From positions 30,523-94,522 of the forward strand of contig SSNU01000076.1 of assembly GCA_012064415.1 (NCBI GenBank): a stretch of DNA of 64,000 nucleotides. The letters run 5' to 3'. Positions 22,153 through 32,589 of the stretch are shown piece by piece. Position 1 is the stretch's first letter; the number at the start of each line of letters is the position of its first letter. The notes beneath the pieces are model-generated. The model was not told the DNA's origin. It did not search any database and was given only the letters and a program-made list of their open reading frames with translations. The position numbers and the translations under genes are program-made. The stretch comes from Gyrodactylus bullatarudis. Taxonomy: Eukaryota; Platyhelminthes; Monogenea; Gyrodactylidea; Gyrodactylidae.

Positions 22153-22200
22153 TCAAAGAGAGAACACTGATGATCCTTTGAGAAATGCGCATTTGGTTTT
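22153..22200 (+). ncRNA. hammerhead-ribozyme-like motif, copy C
   Basis: CTGATGA (22167-22173), 8-nt spacer TCCTTTGA, GAAA (22182-22185), then the palindrome ATGCGCAT for stem III, with candidate cleavage after U22193. TCAAAG (22153-22158) is fully complementary to CTTTGA (22176-22181), the same long-range pairing as in families A and B. Stem I is weak (two pairs, mismatch, two pairs). An ATG at 22231 opens MYLSGFSDVFEQL, resembling a PLE-type start downstream of a ribozyme. Confidence 0.55.
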
Positions 22201-22230
22201 AAATATATCTTCTTATATAATTCCTAAATT

Positions 22231-22332
22231 ATGTATTTAAGTGGATTTTCGGACGTTTTTGAACAACTACATGAATCACTCCAACGTATTAAAATCTTTT
22301 CTAGAACATTCTATTTCTCAATGATTGCTTAG
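22231..22332 (+). pseudogene. micro-ORF MYLSGFSDVFEQLHES, probable element N-terminus
   Basis: 33 codons, starting ~38 nt after the ribozyme-like motif C. A related frame, MNLRGFSDVYENLREYL, starts at 29177. The two share GFSDV-(F/Y)-E-x-L. This is likely the beginning of a retroelement protein whose remainder is lost. Function unknown. Confidence 0.45.
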
Positions 22333-23838
22333 TTAGTAGTTAGCGTAATAAACTTCATTGGGTGAATAGAATATTCTAGAACAAATTCCCAGATGGTTTG
22401 CTGAGACTCATAAATTTGAATGTGAAGCCTTGCCAGCGTCGGTTCTTTTTGGGGGATTTAATGGAAGTAAGGTCAAAGTGTCTGGTATCGTCAGAAACCT
22501 AAGCCTAAGCTACGATGGGGCCAGTTGTGTGTGTTCTTTCCTGGTAACAGAGCTGGAGAAATTTATTTTGAATCGGCAAACGTGTGAGGTGTCGGGTATT
22601 TCATTATCTCTGATACAGTCAAATCATGTATGAATTAATGGTGACTCTTTCAGCGCTAGCCTCAGATTAGCACGTGAGATTGATAAACGGAACTTAATAT
22701 TTCATCATAAGAATGTACCTGTCTCACTCATGCAAAAGTTGAATCGACTCTTAAAGAATGGCTGAAGGCTGGTATCATTGAACCAGTAGATAATCCTATC
22801 ATGTCGGCACCTCTATCAATCGCACATAAAAAAACGGTAAGATTAGGCTCACGAGTGGATATCACAGGACAGCTAATTTTTTCATTGATCCTGGCTCTTA
22901 TCCCACCCCACGCATCGAGGAACTTCTCTCAAAGGTTTCTAATTGTAAATACTACTCGGTGATTGATCTTTCAGATGTATACCATCAAATTGAATTGGAA
23001 AAGGAGTCGAGGTACTTGACGTGCATATCAACGCATTTGGGCTACTTCCAATTCACCAAAATACAATTCGGATTATCAGCAGCCCCAAGGATATTCCAGG
23101 AAGTCATGACGAGAGCATTGGCTGGAATACCTCTGATGGCGGTGTTTCAGGACGATATTATAATTGGTGGACGAACGGTGGCAGAGCATGATGAAGTCTA
23201 TGACATGGTTTGCTGTAGGCTGAAAACCCATGGATTCAAAACCAATTTGATGTAGCTTCAGAAATGTAGTGAGAAAATTCAATTTATGGGATTCATCATT
23301 GAGAATGGGAAAGTCCTACCTGATTCAACCAAAATTTCCAAATTTAGATCGTTAGCTGTACCCACCAATAAGACCCAATTACAGAGCCTATTAGGTATGC
23401 TACAGTATTATGGTATGATGTGCCAAAACTATTCGCCGGTACTGAGCAAGGTATTTGGGTTACTACAAAAGAAAGTGGAATGGCATTGGTGTCAGGAGTA
23501 TACGAATGCCCTTGAGACAATGTCGACCAGAATTGCCAAAGCAAGTGTCACGATATTTGATCCGAACAAGATGGTGTATATAAGCCCGGATGCGTCTGCT
23601 AAGGGCCTGGGTGCAGTCATCTCGTATGATCCCGAAATGAAACAGGTCGTCCATTACTCGAGTAGACTACTCAAGCCGTACCTGATTGGCAAAAAGTTTG
23701 TCATTCAGACGGATCACAGTCCACTGCAATACATATTCTCTGACCATTCGGAAAACAGACGGGTCTCCTCGAGGGTTGATGGATGGAGACAATGGTTGTC
23801 GTTATTCAATTATAATTGAATAATTATGAAATCAAGTA

Positions 23839-24649
23839 CAAGAGCATCTGGAATATACAAATCACACTGTTGATGTGAACAATTTCAGCATACTCTATCA
23901 GACTAACCCAGGTGATCCACGTTCAGTGAGAGAGAAAGAGTTAAACAAGGCCGAGGCCCACTTTATCAATAAGTTGGAACCCATACTGTGCAAACACAAA
24001 GTTTTGGCAACAAAACTAGGCTATGAAGGCAAAGAACGTATTAAAATGATGAAGAAGTTAGCCAAGGTTTCCAAAATCTTCAATGATAAACCAATCCATT
24101 CTTCAACTCAAGTTGCTAATAATGATTAGACTGATGCAAATCCAAAAAGCGAACAAATCGAGCAAGTAGTGGAAACTATGTCCCAATGCAATCAAGTCAG
24201 TTCTGCCCCAGCAACAATTCAAGTGCAAAAGAAGAGAAGCTAACGGATGTTAGTAATCAAATCAATTCTCAACCTGTAATTAGTATGAACCGAGAGGAAT
24301 CAAACATTGTTGCTAATCAGAAAAGAGGGAAGAAACGGAAACGATTCAGTGGACAATTATCGTTGGACGAGTTTGTGAAAAGAAGATAATTATAATTTGA
24401 AATATCAATTAGCCTTGGTGACAAATTTTAACTCATTAACTCAAAAATCCAATGAGATTATAACCAATCAGAGGAACCTGTACATTTTCTTTATTTTCTC
24501 TATAAATATCGAGCCGGTGTAATAGTCTGACGAGATCCGGTGAAATATAAGCTTTATCACTAACCATTCACTTGACTTCAAATTCCTCTAGATGATTCCT
24601 TCATCGCCACCAAATATTTTTGAAGAAGTCCGGCACTACTTTCCTCAAA
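23839..24649 (+). mobile_element. nested Penelope-like element, 5'-truncated, with 13-bp target duplication
   Basis: ATGAAATCAAGTA occurs at 23826-23838 and again at 24650-24662, bracketing ~810 bp that interrupt the gypsy frame exactly. Contents in order: end of the GIY-YIG domain and its helical tail (VREKELNKAEAHFINKLEPI, 23875-24129), a basic C-terminal extension (24186-24389, frameshifted) ending KRFSGQLSLDEFVKRR, a CCAATCAGA box (24464), TATAAATA (24501), ribozyme-like motif A2, and after ~30 nt an ATG opening MIPSSPPNIFEEV. Ending just inside a new start codon fits the tandem terminal-repeat organisation of PLEs. Confidence 0.88.
24514..24566 (+). ncRNA. hammerhead-ribozyme-like motif, copy A2
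   Basis: CTGACGA (24527-24533), spacer GATCCGGT, GAAA (24542-24545), stem III around AAGCTT, candidate cleavage after C24558. Stem I: TAGT (24523-24526) with ACTA (24559-24562), four pairs. CCGG at 24514-24517 is complementary to CCGG at 24537-24540. All core residues intact. It lies in the 3' terminal region of the nested PLE, 125 bp after its stop codon. Confidence 0.8.
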
Positions 24650-25215
24650 ATGAAATCAAGTATAGAGAAGGTGAAAGAATGTCCTTGCCAGATGCCCTGT
24701 CAAGAGTAGGTATAAAGCATGAGTATGTTGACATGGATGATGAATTCCTGGTAGTGCCACAAGTCAATTTAGTGTATCCGGATGGGTCCCATGAAACGCT
24801 CCTAAAGGCTATCAAAGAAACGGACGATCAGCTATATTTTATGTTAATTAAAGTAATCCAACGCAAGTGGAGTGGCAATACTAAGTCAGTAAGAGAGTTC
24901 AGTCAGCTCAAGGAGGACCTATACGTAGAGGATGGTGTAGTGTACATTGGTGATAGAGTGGTTGTTCCTAAACCATTGAGAACGGTTATATTAGAAGCTC
25001 TGCACAGTAACCATCCGGCAAGAGATGCTATGTACGGAATGGCCAAGAGGTATTGCTGGTGGCCAGGAATGTATTATGATGTAAATTGTTGGGTGAATGG
25101 CTGCCTTACGTGTCAGAGAAATCGCAGAAGGCGCCTCAATACTAAATACTTTCCTCAACTAAAACAATGCATTTATATGCATGCAAGTTTAAGAAACATT
25201 ATAAAATTTGACCAA

Positions 25216-25840
25216 TAGCAATTATTCATCCAAAATTGACCAATGGGAATTGGGTGTGCTCATACTCTTGGGACTGTGACGAATACATTTATTGTCTAAT
25301 TATAATTATAAGTTGATAATCGTTCTTTTTTGTTGCTTAGGTTATGTTGACAGGTTTCTTTTTCGTGATAGAGTAGGGGCTTGTACTTCCGGCTGAGAGA
25401 AATACCTCTTTCGATCAAAATTCATTGAATTCTTTTCGTAGTTTACAGAATTAGTTAAAGTATAATGATTTTAAAACTAGAAATTAAAAAAAATTAAAAT
25501 TATTAAAATTTCAAATACAAGAAATCATACTGGGCCCATTGAGTTATTTCTATCAGATATCATTTTAGCAAATGTATTTTTGTTCATTCAAAGGCTCAGA
25601 AAATACTTCTTTTATCACCCATTCGAAAGGAAATCTATTAATCTCCTGGAATACACAAAAGATCTCAGCTCTGACATTCCTCAATCTCGGGCTATACTTA
25701 CTAAGAGTCATAGACAAAAAATGAGATAAGTAATCCTACTTGTGGAATTCAAATATGAAATATCTTGAAAAAACTTGAAAAATTCAATGAAACTGTTTAT
25801 TTTACCAATTTACCTAACACATATTAAAAGAAAGGATTTA
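25216..25840. other. no gene seen
   Basis: Spacer between the gypsy relic and the 3' end of the GTPase gene. Two GACCAAT boxes occur at 25209 and 25239, but no ribozyme motif follows. Confidence 0.4.
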
Positions 25841-25845
25841 TATAT

Positions 25846-28765
25846 TCATTTTTGGCCGAGAGAACCAAATCTTCCAAAATTTATATTCAATCTGGGACCA
25901 AATTGAGTGATAGCCCCCGTCACAAGATTATAAAGCCGAGATAGAGATGAATTCGAGTCATATTCCTTCATGGCCACCAAAAGCTTATCGCCGATTTCAG
26001 CCATATCTGGATATCTCTCAAGAAATCTTGACACAATTTCATTCGGATTTCTCTGGAATTAAAATTCATTGATCACAACCGAATAACTTACCCAGAAATA
26101 AAACTTTTTCGAATACTCTGTCAACAGTTCATGCATGTACAAGTTAGCCTTGCATACTCTTTCCTTAAATTTGAGTTTAATTAGGAAGAATTAATTACTT
26201 CTCTCAATTTATTGACATGGGCCTCTATAATTCGCTCAACATTTTGGGCTCTCTCTTGGAATTCATCCTTAAGTTTAGCCTTTTCTTCTTCACCAAGTTT
26301 TACACCCCCGAGAATTATCTTCATCTCATTGGCCTGTGAGTCTAGTTGTACTTTCAGCTGATTTTGATTAATTTCATCACCGTCTTTTATTTTTTTGTCA
26401 ATATCAGAAGCCTTGATTCGTTCAATCTTGCTCATCTCATCGATTGCTCTTTTCTAAAAGTGATTACATCAAAAAATAGGCCAGAGCTCACCTTCTCGTT
26501 GGCCCTCAATGTCCCCAATTGCAACGTTGCTTTTTTCTTCAGAGATTCCAAAAGCACAGGCTTATGTTCTTCCTCTATTTGCATCTTTACCATTTTATCC
26601 GAAACATAAGACTCTAGGAAATTATCTACCTCTTCCATGTCTGAGTAACTATTCAATTGAGCAAGCTATAAGGAATCTGGTTAGATTTAAGGGACCGACC
26701 TTCTTAACCAGATCAGTTTGGGCTGCATCAAACAAGGCGTTGATTTTTTTCTCATTCTAGAATTATATTTTCATGATTTAATTTTTAGCTTACTTTTTCT
26801 CGAAGAGTTTTTATGTCTACCAGGTATTTCCACACCTCTTCAAGCTGATCGCTAAGTTTCCCAGTGAAACTGTCAACGGGCTTGATTCCTTTTTGTTCAA
26901 ATTTCTCTATCTGTTTGCTTTTCAACGAGTCCCAATTATTCAAGACTTCGTCAATTTTAACAACTGTACCTGTTTTCTGCATTGCATAGCTATAATAAAA
27001 TAAAATTACCTTCTCAATATCTTGTTTGAAATCGGCGAGAATTTTGTCCAAGTACATTTGATTCTTGGAGTTTATCTGATCGTTTTGTGTTTTTATTTTC
27101 GACACGAATATTTCTTTCTCCTTCAGATATTTTTCCTTAATGTTACCTTCGAGCGGAGGAAAAGAGAAAAGGGATTCCTGTAGCTTCCTCGTGCTATCAG
27201 ACTGCATTTTTAACCAAGTACTTTGGAATTCATCAGAATTAATGTATTTATTTTCATCTTCAAAGAAAGCCTAGATAGAAATAAAATGGAGATTTATCTT
27301 GCCTTATTTATAGCTGTTTTGACTGTATCAATCTCTAAATTGATACTCTCTTTATCTCGAGCTTCAGCTTTCAAATTTATGTTTTCTTGGAAGCTCTCGT
27401 AATTCGTTTCAAACTTTTTCTTGAAGTCATCCAGTAGAGATTGGGTATTTGAATGATTTTGCTGGATAGAATTTTTGAGTCTTTCTTCATATTCTTCGTA
27501 CAAACCATTTGATAAAGTTTTGAAACTTTTCCAATTTTGTTCATTTTTAACACGCTTAAAAGGTTAATATAAAGGAATTACCTTTTCGATTTCTTCTCTT
27601 AATTCGTCAGCCAAGGCGTCTTTGATCTCTAGGTTTTTAACCTGCTCATTAGCTTCACAAATACTCTTTAGGTCTGGTTTGAAGCCACCTAACTTGTTAA
27701 AGAGATTCATATATGATACAAGCCATTGGCCACATGTGATCGGTTTTTCGTTAGATAATTTCACTCGCGCTTTTCCCGGCTTGAAGAACTCGTTGACAAA
27801 ATTTTCGATTTCTCTTTCAAACTCCGGAGTAGCAGTTTCCTTCTCTTTTGTACGATCTCCAGGATGTGGCATCAGGGTGCAGGTTATTTTGGTGAAGGAT
27901 TTCTTGAGATTTTCCCTTGATGTTCTGTTGTCTGACTTGACGTCAGCATCCAAGACCCTCTTTAGATAATCTCGACCTCCAGCTAATCCATAGGGACTCT
28001 CACTAATGTGCTGCCAGTCTCGAATGAGTATGTGGAGCTCTTGAAACTTTGAGTCGGAAATATTGTATTGGGCGAAAGATGTAAGATTATCCAGGTCACT
28101 CTCGTCAATTTTGTTCTGAATATTGTATATTTGGAGTGAGCTGAGTATGGTGCTAATCATGAATATTGTGGCACTCTCATTGAGATCAGTGGCCTTGTCG
28201 AAAGAACCCTCATTATCGATGAGGAATATGGCCACTTTTGAGTCTTTATCCTCAATGATGATTGGCTTACTCCAAATGTAAATGCCCATTGTGGTAGATT
28301 CTGTGCCGCCCTTCCACACGAATCCTTCCTTGAGCAAGTTTTTGTTCTTCTTGTCAAGATGACTCAGAACCTTGTTGAGAAAGAAAGATTTCCCTGTACG
28401 AGACTTTCCAGAGATGCTATATACGCAGATTGGAAGTTCTTGGAGCTCTTCATTATTGAAAATACTCTTGATTTCTTCAATATTTGGTTCCAGTTTACCG
28501 CCAGAAGACTTTTTAACGATTTGTATAGGTCTTCCATCGTGAAAGTTCTTATCTATTCAAGCAATAATTGAAATTTACTCGTACCTTCTAACTTTGCTCC
28601 AGGGTTTTTCTTGAAAAAGTAAAAAATTCTTCAAAATCCGATTTCAATCCTAAAAATATATCTTAGACTCACCAAATTTTTAACAATTTTTTTCTATTCA
28701 AAAGCAATCAAGAAAGTTTAACTCAATAGAATATTTTTATTTTAACTCACTAATTTATTAGGCAT
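25846..28765 (-). CDS. GBP/atlastin-like large GTPase (dynamin superfamily)
   Basis: A GTP-hydrolysing dynamin-family protein. First codons MPNKL at 28765-28751 are followed by very short introns. The G domain: DGRPIQIV, P-loop SGKSRTGKSFFLNK (G1), TTMGIYIW (G2), FLIDNEGSF (G3), HILIRDW (the RD motif that replaces NKxD in this family). Then a helical middle domain and long charged helices across exons at 28337-27564, 27503-27294, 27207-26785, 26656-26432, 26435-26181 and 26034-25846. No transmembrane pair was seen, so the shape is GBP-like more than atlastin-like. Introns include one of ~32 nt near 28575. First three small exons are my reconstruction. A truncated copy lies at 15466-16530. Confidence 0.88.
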
Positions 28766-29085
28766 TGCTTTTTATTTTTGAGCATAGCAAAATTAATTCC
28801 CTCTTATATATACCTTTTTAGTTTGATTCAGACTTCAAAAAAAAGTGATTTAACTGTCTGAAGAGCATGATTTAATGGAGGAATCAGGGTTGAATAAGGC
28901 ATTTCAATGTCACACTTCACTGAAAAGTTAGTCTAGTGAAGTTTCTCTAGGTATGTAATGAGGAGAGATATTTTTAGAAACTGAAAACATACCTAGAGAT
29001 AGTTTAATTCCTGTTGATTATTTATATCAACCAACTCTCGAATTTAATCTATTTCAGAATATTTTAAGAAATAAAAAGATGCCGA
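28766..29085. promoter_or_regulatory. upstream region of the GTPase gene
   Basis: AT-rich, with TATATATACC (28804) 40 bp upstream of the proposed start on the minus strand. AGGTATGTA...ACATACCT near 28951-28993 is a short inverted repeat. No gene. Confidence 0.35.
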
Positions 29086-29090
29086 AATTT

Positions 29091-29140
29091 AGAGGAATAA
29101 GCGCTTTATTTCAGGCATACTCATCAGCCTCTTACATGCC
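29091..29140 (-). ncRNA. hammerhead-ribozyme-like motif, copy B2
   Basis: Minus-strand CUGAUGA (29127-29121), spacer GUAUGCCU, GAAA, stem III AUAA/UUAU around AGCGC, candidate cleavage after the U at 29096. Stem I AGAGG with CCUCU gives five pairs. The upstream strand GGCAUG (29140-29135) pairs with UAUGCC with one G-U, a wobble-conserving change relative to B1. AGCCAATCAGATT lies upstream at about 29273-29261. Confidence 0.78.
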
Positions 29141-29176
29141 AAATATGTTCTCTTCCAACTTTGAATTTTGAATAAT

Positions 29177-29251
29177 GAACTTAAGAGGATTCTCGGACGT
29201 TTATGAAAATTTACGTGAATATTTAGCTCGTAATATACAAAGAGTTTAAAA
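29177..29251 (+). pseudogene. micro-ORF MNLRGFSDVYENLREYL
   Basis: 24 codons from ATG 29177. Related to the micro-ORF at 22231 through GFSDV-(F/Y)-E-x-L. It lies 35 bp from ribozyme B2 but on the opposite strand. Probably an element N-terminus. Confidence 0.4.
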
Positions 29252-29534
29252 AAAGAAGAATCTGATTGGCTCTCTGGTCATAGGGGGTAAGGAACGTTTG
29301 CCAAACTAACAAATGATATAAAAGATCATTTAAACAATCTGAATCATTTCAGAATAATCCAAAGTTAATTTTCAAGCCAAACATAATCTTTTTACGATTA
29401 TCAATAGTTGTTAGATAACTTTTTCTTGGACCTGTTTACATATTTAAGAGTATTAATTAACGAATTTGAAGCAAACTTTTAAAAGCCAATTCCTAAGAGA
29501 AATTACTATTTTTTTGACAATTTTTTACTTAAAA

Positions 29535-29842
29535 TTCGATTTTTAGCCATATATTTTAGAATAGAAGCTTGAAAATTTCCAAGTTTACTCTAAATTTCAT
29601 ACTGAATATAATGGGGCTAAATTTAAGTCTGACTGACTGCTGCTTTAGCTCTTTTTGCTACGGCCTCTTCCTGATAAGATAGAAAAAAAATTCGAAGTGG
29701 AAATTAATCAGAATAAAAGATTGAGAACATCTACAAAATTTCATCAACCTTTTGAAAAATTTGAGATTCTGGTAGCAAAATATATTTGGGACCTTGGGAA
29801 AATTGTAGGAGGAATGATACTCGATTCTGATTGGCCGACAAT
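29535..29842 (+). repeat. dispersed repeat R1, copy 2 (coding remnant)
   Basis: Inverted match to 10405-10712. Open frame 29655-29846 encodes NKRLRTSTKFHQPFEKFEIL and VAKYIWDLGKIVGGMILDSD. The peptide is conserved between copies while the DNA has diverged, implying it once was protein-coding. Not recognised. Confidence 0.65.
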
Positions 29843-30484
29843 CTAATTTCATCAATATGATTAAACCAATGAGAATTCAGAAATGAAAATTGATAAAAAT
29901 TCTGGCTTGGAAAAAGCTTAATAACCTCGAAACTACTAATCCTACGCTAATAAAAAGGGCACATTGGAATGCTTTTTAAAATTTTAAATTTTATTAAATC
30001 TACACGTCAAAAAAGAAGAAAAGCACTCAAAAAATATGTATTTTTTAAAGGATTTTTCAATTTTTTCTAACTTGACGCGCGTTTTAAAAAGCTTTGCGAG
30101 AGTGCTAAATTCGCGTATTACCCATCAATTAACGCGAAATTTTACGCTCTTTTTAATGGGGATAAAATCAATTTCGAATTCCTATGTTTTCATACCAATA
30201 ATATCAATTAAGTTCATTGAGATACTCAAAATTAGCAATTTTTGGTTTTTTGGCTATAGCGGCCAAAATATTAACGCTAGCAAAATTCTGAAAGCAGATC
30301 TGAAATCAGCACAAAATTTTATTCCAGAAAAGTTAAACTTGATCAAGATCTTATAAAATATTTTTCCAAATCACTACCCGTGATATTAGCCAGACTGTTG
30401 AATTAATCATAATTTTTATTTTAATAGTAGTAGTAAGAACACAAAAGGATGAATGAATTCTCGTATTGATCAGAAAGGAAGTTT
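29843..30484. other. no gene seen
   Basis: Upstream region of the secreted-protein candidate. A 106-codon frame at 30036-30356 has no protein-like features beyond AT-rich composition and is not called. Confidence 0.4.
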
Positions 30485-31867
30485 ATGATACTACAGATAG
30501 AATTGGTTAATTGTATGATAATTTTACTAGTCCTTCCACTTGATTTGCTAGTGGGAATGGAACAATCCCTTGAAGATGGAATACAAAAGGCTCTATCCCC
30601 ACTGGGGAATTTGAATAGAAACCTTTTCGATTATCAATTGCCAGATGAATACCTCGACCCAATGTACACTAAGGAAGGTTGCTGTTTCAGTTTTGTAATC
30701 CTCAAGGAATCCACCAGAATCGGCAAGAGACCGATCATCTTCTTAATGTTTCACTTGCGAGCTATAACTTCAAATTATGACCACTGGATGGACAAGACTC
30801 TCTTTCCCAACATAAAGTATTGTAAACAGACGGTGGACGACAATGAAGCGGAAATTACTCGAAACTGTCACCTCAACATCATGTTAACTGGTTCCAATAT
30901 GGACTACAAGTGTGAAACAAGACCAGTTAGTTACTGTGTGATAACCCAATCAGGTAGCGAGTTGAAGAATCATTTAATGGAGTATACTGACATTCTCACA
31001 AACTTTCCGGCCACCGTGAATCATAACCCAAGTTTCCATTATGAGTCCTTGGACTGGATTGACAAGATTAACAAAACATTCAATCTCAATATCGTAATTG
31101 AACAGCTGGTTGAGAATAATTTTGACTTGAATAGACATCTTTTGAGCCTCTACAAGAAGAACAGCCATCTTGAAATGCTGAATCATGAGATTTATTCTAC
31201 CTATTACACAAGATCAAAGGATTACATCATAACCTACGTGTTTGAGAGGAGAAAATCTGTAATGGAAGAGATTTGTTGCAACCTAAAGGTGTTGAACTGC
31301 ACTGTGGATCATAGACTGGACTCTCCAGCCAACATCGATTTCAATGATTTAGTCTTTACCTCTGTAAACTGTAATCATTGGGTGAAATTTAAGGCATTTA
31401 AGCTTGAATATTTTAGTGTTTTCACAGTCTCTTTCAAAAGATACACCATCGCCAATTCGCTGTATTCAAAGGATAACTCAAGGGCCACATGTTTACTTCG
31501 GTACAAAGAGATAACCTGTCCTGATATTGAATTATTTGGATATGGAAAAATAAGACAAATAGTTTGCCCGAGTCAATCCTCAGATGTATGCCTCGTAGTA
31601 AATGAGTCTGTCTGCTTTCCCAATCTTCCAGATGAACCAATAGCTCGAGACAAGCCTACTCTAAATGAACCAAATCATGCCCGGGAACAAGGAGATGAAC
31701 TAGAGAAGGTTCAAGAACAAGGAGATGAACCAGACAATCAAGACAGGGAATGGAAAATTGTGATTGAACCTTTTGAGCATTTCCTATCGAAATCTGACTC
31801 TTGTAAATGTCTTGCTAGATATTTGTCCCTAGCTGTTATCAATTATCTAATACATTATCTCAAATGA
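30485..31867 (+). CDS. intronless secreted or membrane-anchored Cys-rich protein, unrecognised
   Basis: 460 aa in one exon. The first ~24 residues (MILQIELVNCMIILLVLPLD) form a hydrophobic signal-like segment. The body has about 18 cysteines and several N-x-S/T sites, as expected of an extracellular domain. Near the C-terminus is a short acidic repeat (EQGDELEKVQEQGDEPDN, ~residues 397-414), and the last ~20 residues (CLARYLSLAVINYLIHYLK) are hydrophobic, compatible with a membrane anchor. No family recognised. Lack of introns, unlike its neighbours, could mean retroposition or simply small-intron loss. Confidence 0.65.
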   Translation: MILQIELVNCMIILLVLPLDLLVGMEQSLEDGIQKALSPLGNLNRNLFDYQLPDEYLDPMYTKEGCCFSFVILKESTRIGKRPIIFLMFHLRAITSNYDHWMDKTLFPNIKYCKQTVDDNEAEITRNCHLNIMLTGSNMDYKCETRPVSYCVITQSGSELKNHLMEYTDILTNFPATVNHNPSFHYESLDWIDKINKTFNLNIVIEQLVENNFDLNRHLLSLYKKNSHLEMLNHEIYSTYYTRSKDYIITYVFERRKSVMEEICCNLKVLNCTVDHRLDSPANIDFNDLVFTSVNCNHWVKFKAFKLEYFSVFTVSFKRYTIANSLYSKDNSRATCLLRYKEITCPDIELFGYGKIRQIVCPSQSSDVCLVVNESVCFPNLPDEPIARDKPTLNEPNHAREQGDELEKVQEQGDEPDNQDREWKIVIEPFEHFLSKSDSCKCLARYLSLAVINYLIHYLK

Positions 31868-32585
31868 ATGTACCTTGTAATTTCATTACAGATTACAAAC
31901 CAGTGAGTATATTCATTGATTACATGCAATCTGATTGGTCTATTCAAAAGAGAATCAATCAAAAACTGCGGTTCGCCCAATGAATTCGAATAGATAATTG
32001 AAAATTTTAGAGAAATAAACTAGCTGATCAATCCTGTTAAATAATAACCAGGTTATTGCATTATATTAATTGCTAACAAGATAGTCGTGTAGTACACTGA
32101 AAATATTTTATTGAGAAAGAAACCATTAGTTTTTTGTGGATTGTAAATTAGTATTCCTCCTGGAAAGGATATTCCTTATGGTCCCCGATATAGCTGAAAG
32201 GAATAAACACATTTATTAAGCAAGATCTAATCAAAAGACTATTAGTAGGTCTTGAGGATGATACTATAGAATTTTTTCGTCACATAAACTGTATTGTAAA
32301 CTCTTTCAATGCCCCACTAAACTCATTTCAATGATCTTTTAACATCATCTATCTATTTCAACCTCATCTTTATTCTTGTTTTGTTTGAATGAAAAATTAA
32401 AAGATATCCTTTTCAACAATCACTGTGTCCACTTCTATCAATAAATTTCAGAATAGAAATTCTCATTGGGCAAAAGTTCCCTTTAAATTACTCACAGACC
32501 CTGATAAAATTATGTAAAAGAAACATTAGCTATGATTTTAAAGGGGTTAATTTATCTAGGATACTCTAAAATGTCTTGGCTGAGA
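31868..32585. other. no gene seen
   Basis: Convergent 3' region between the secreted-protein candidate and the first aldo-keto reductase. AATAAAC at about 32012 and AATAAA-type signals follow both genes. Nothing else recognised. Confidence 0.45.
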
Positions 32586-32589
32586 TGAC

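Larger units (their letters stand above)
22430..25215 (+). pseudogene. Ty3/gypsy element relic B, split by a PLE insertion
   Basis: Gypsy polyprotein pieces in order: protease end (GGFNGSKVKVSGIV..., 22430-22633); RT 22959-23255 with MIDLSDVYHQIELE, FGLSAAPRIFQ and the FQDDIII active site; RNase H 23286-23819 with ISPDASAKGLGAVI and TDHSPLQYIF; then, after a nested insertion, 24663-25140 with IKYREGERMSLPDALSRV and the integrase H2C2 zinc finger (ALHSNHPARD ... CLTCQRNRRR). The integrase catalytic core is missing after ~25140. Stops at 23255-23285 and elsewhere. No LTRs found. Read together the frame would continue across the insertion. Confidence 0.9.

Noticed and set aside
27622..27969. 115-codon plus-strand ORF
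   Set aside because: Antisense shadow of the GTPase domain exon.
30036..30356. 106-codon ORF upstream of the secreted-protein candidate
   Set aside because: Composition follows AT-rich background with no motif and no splice or start context.
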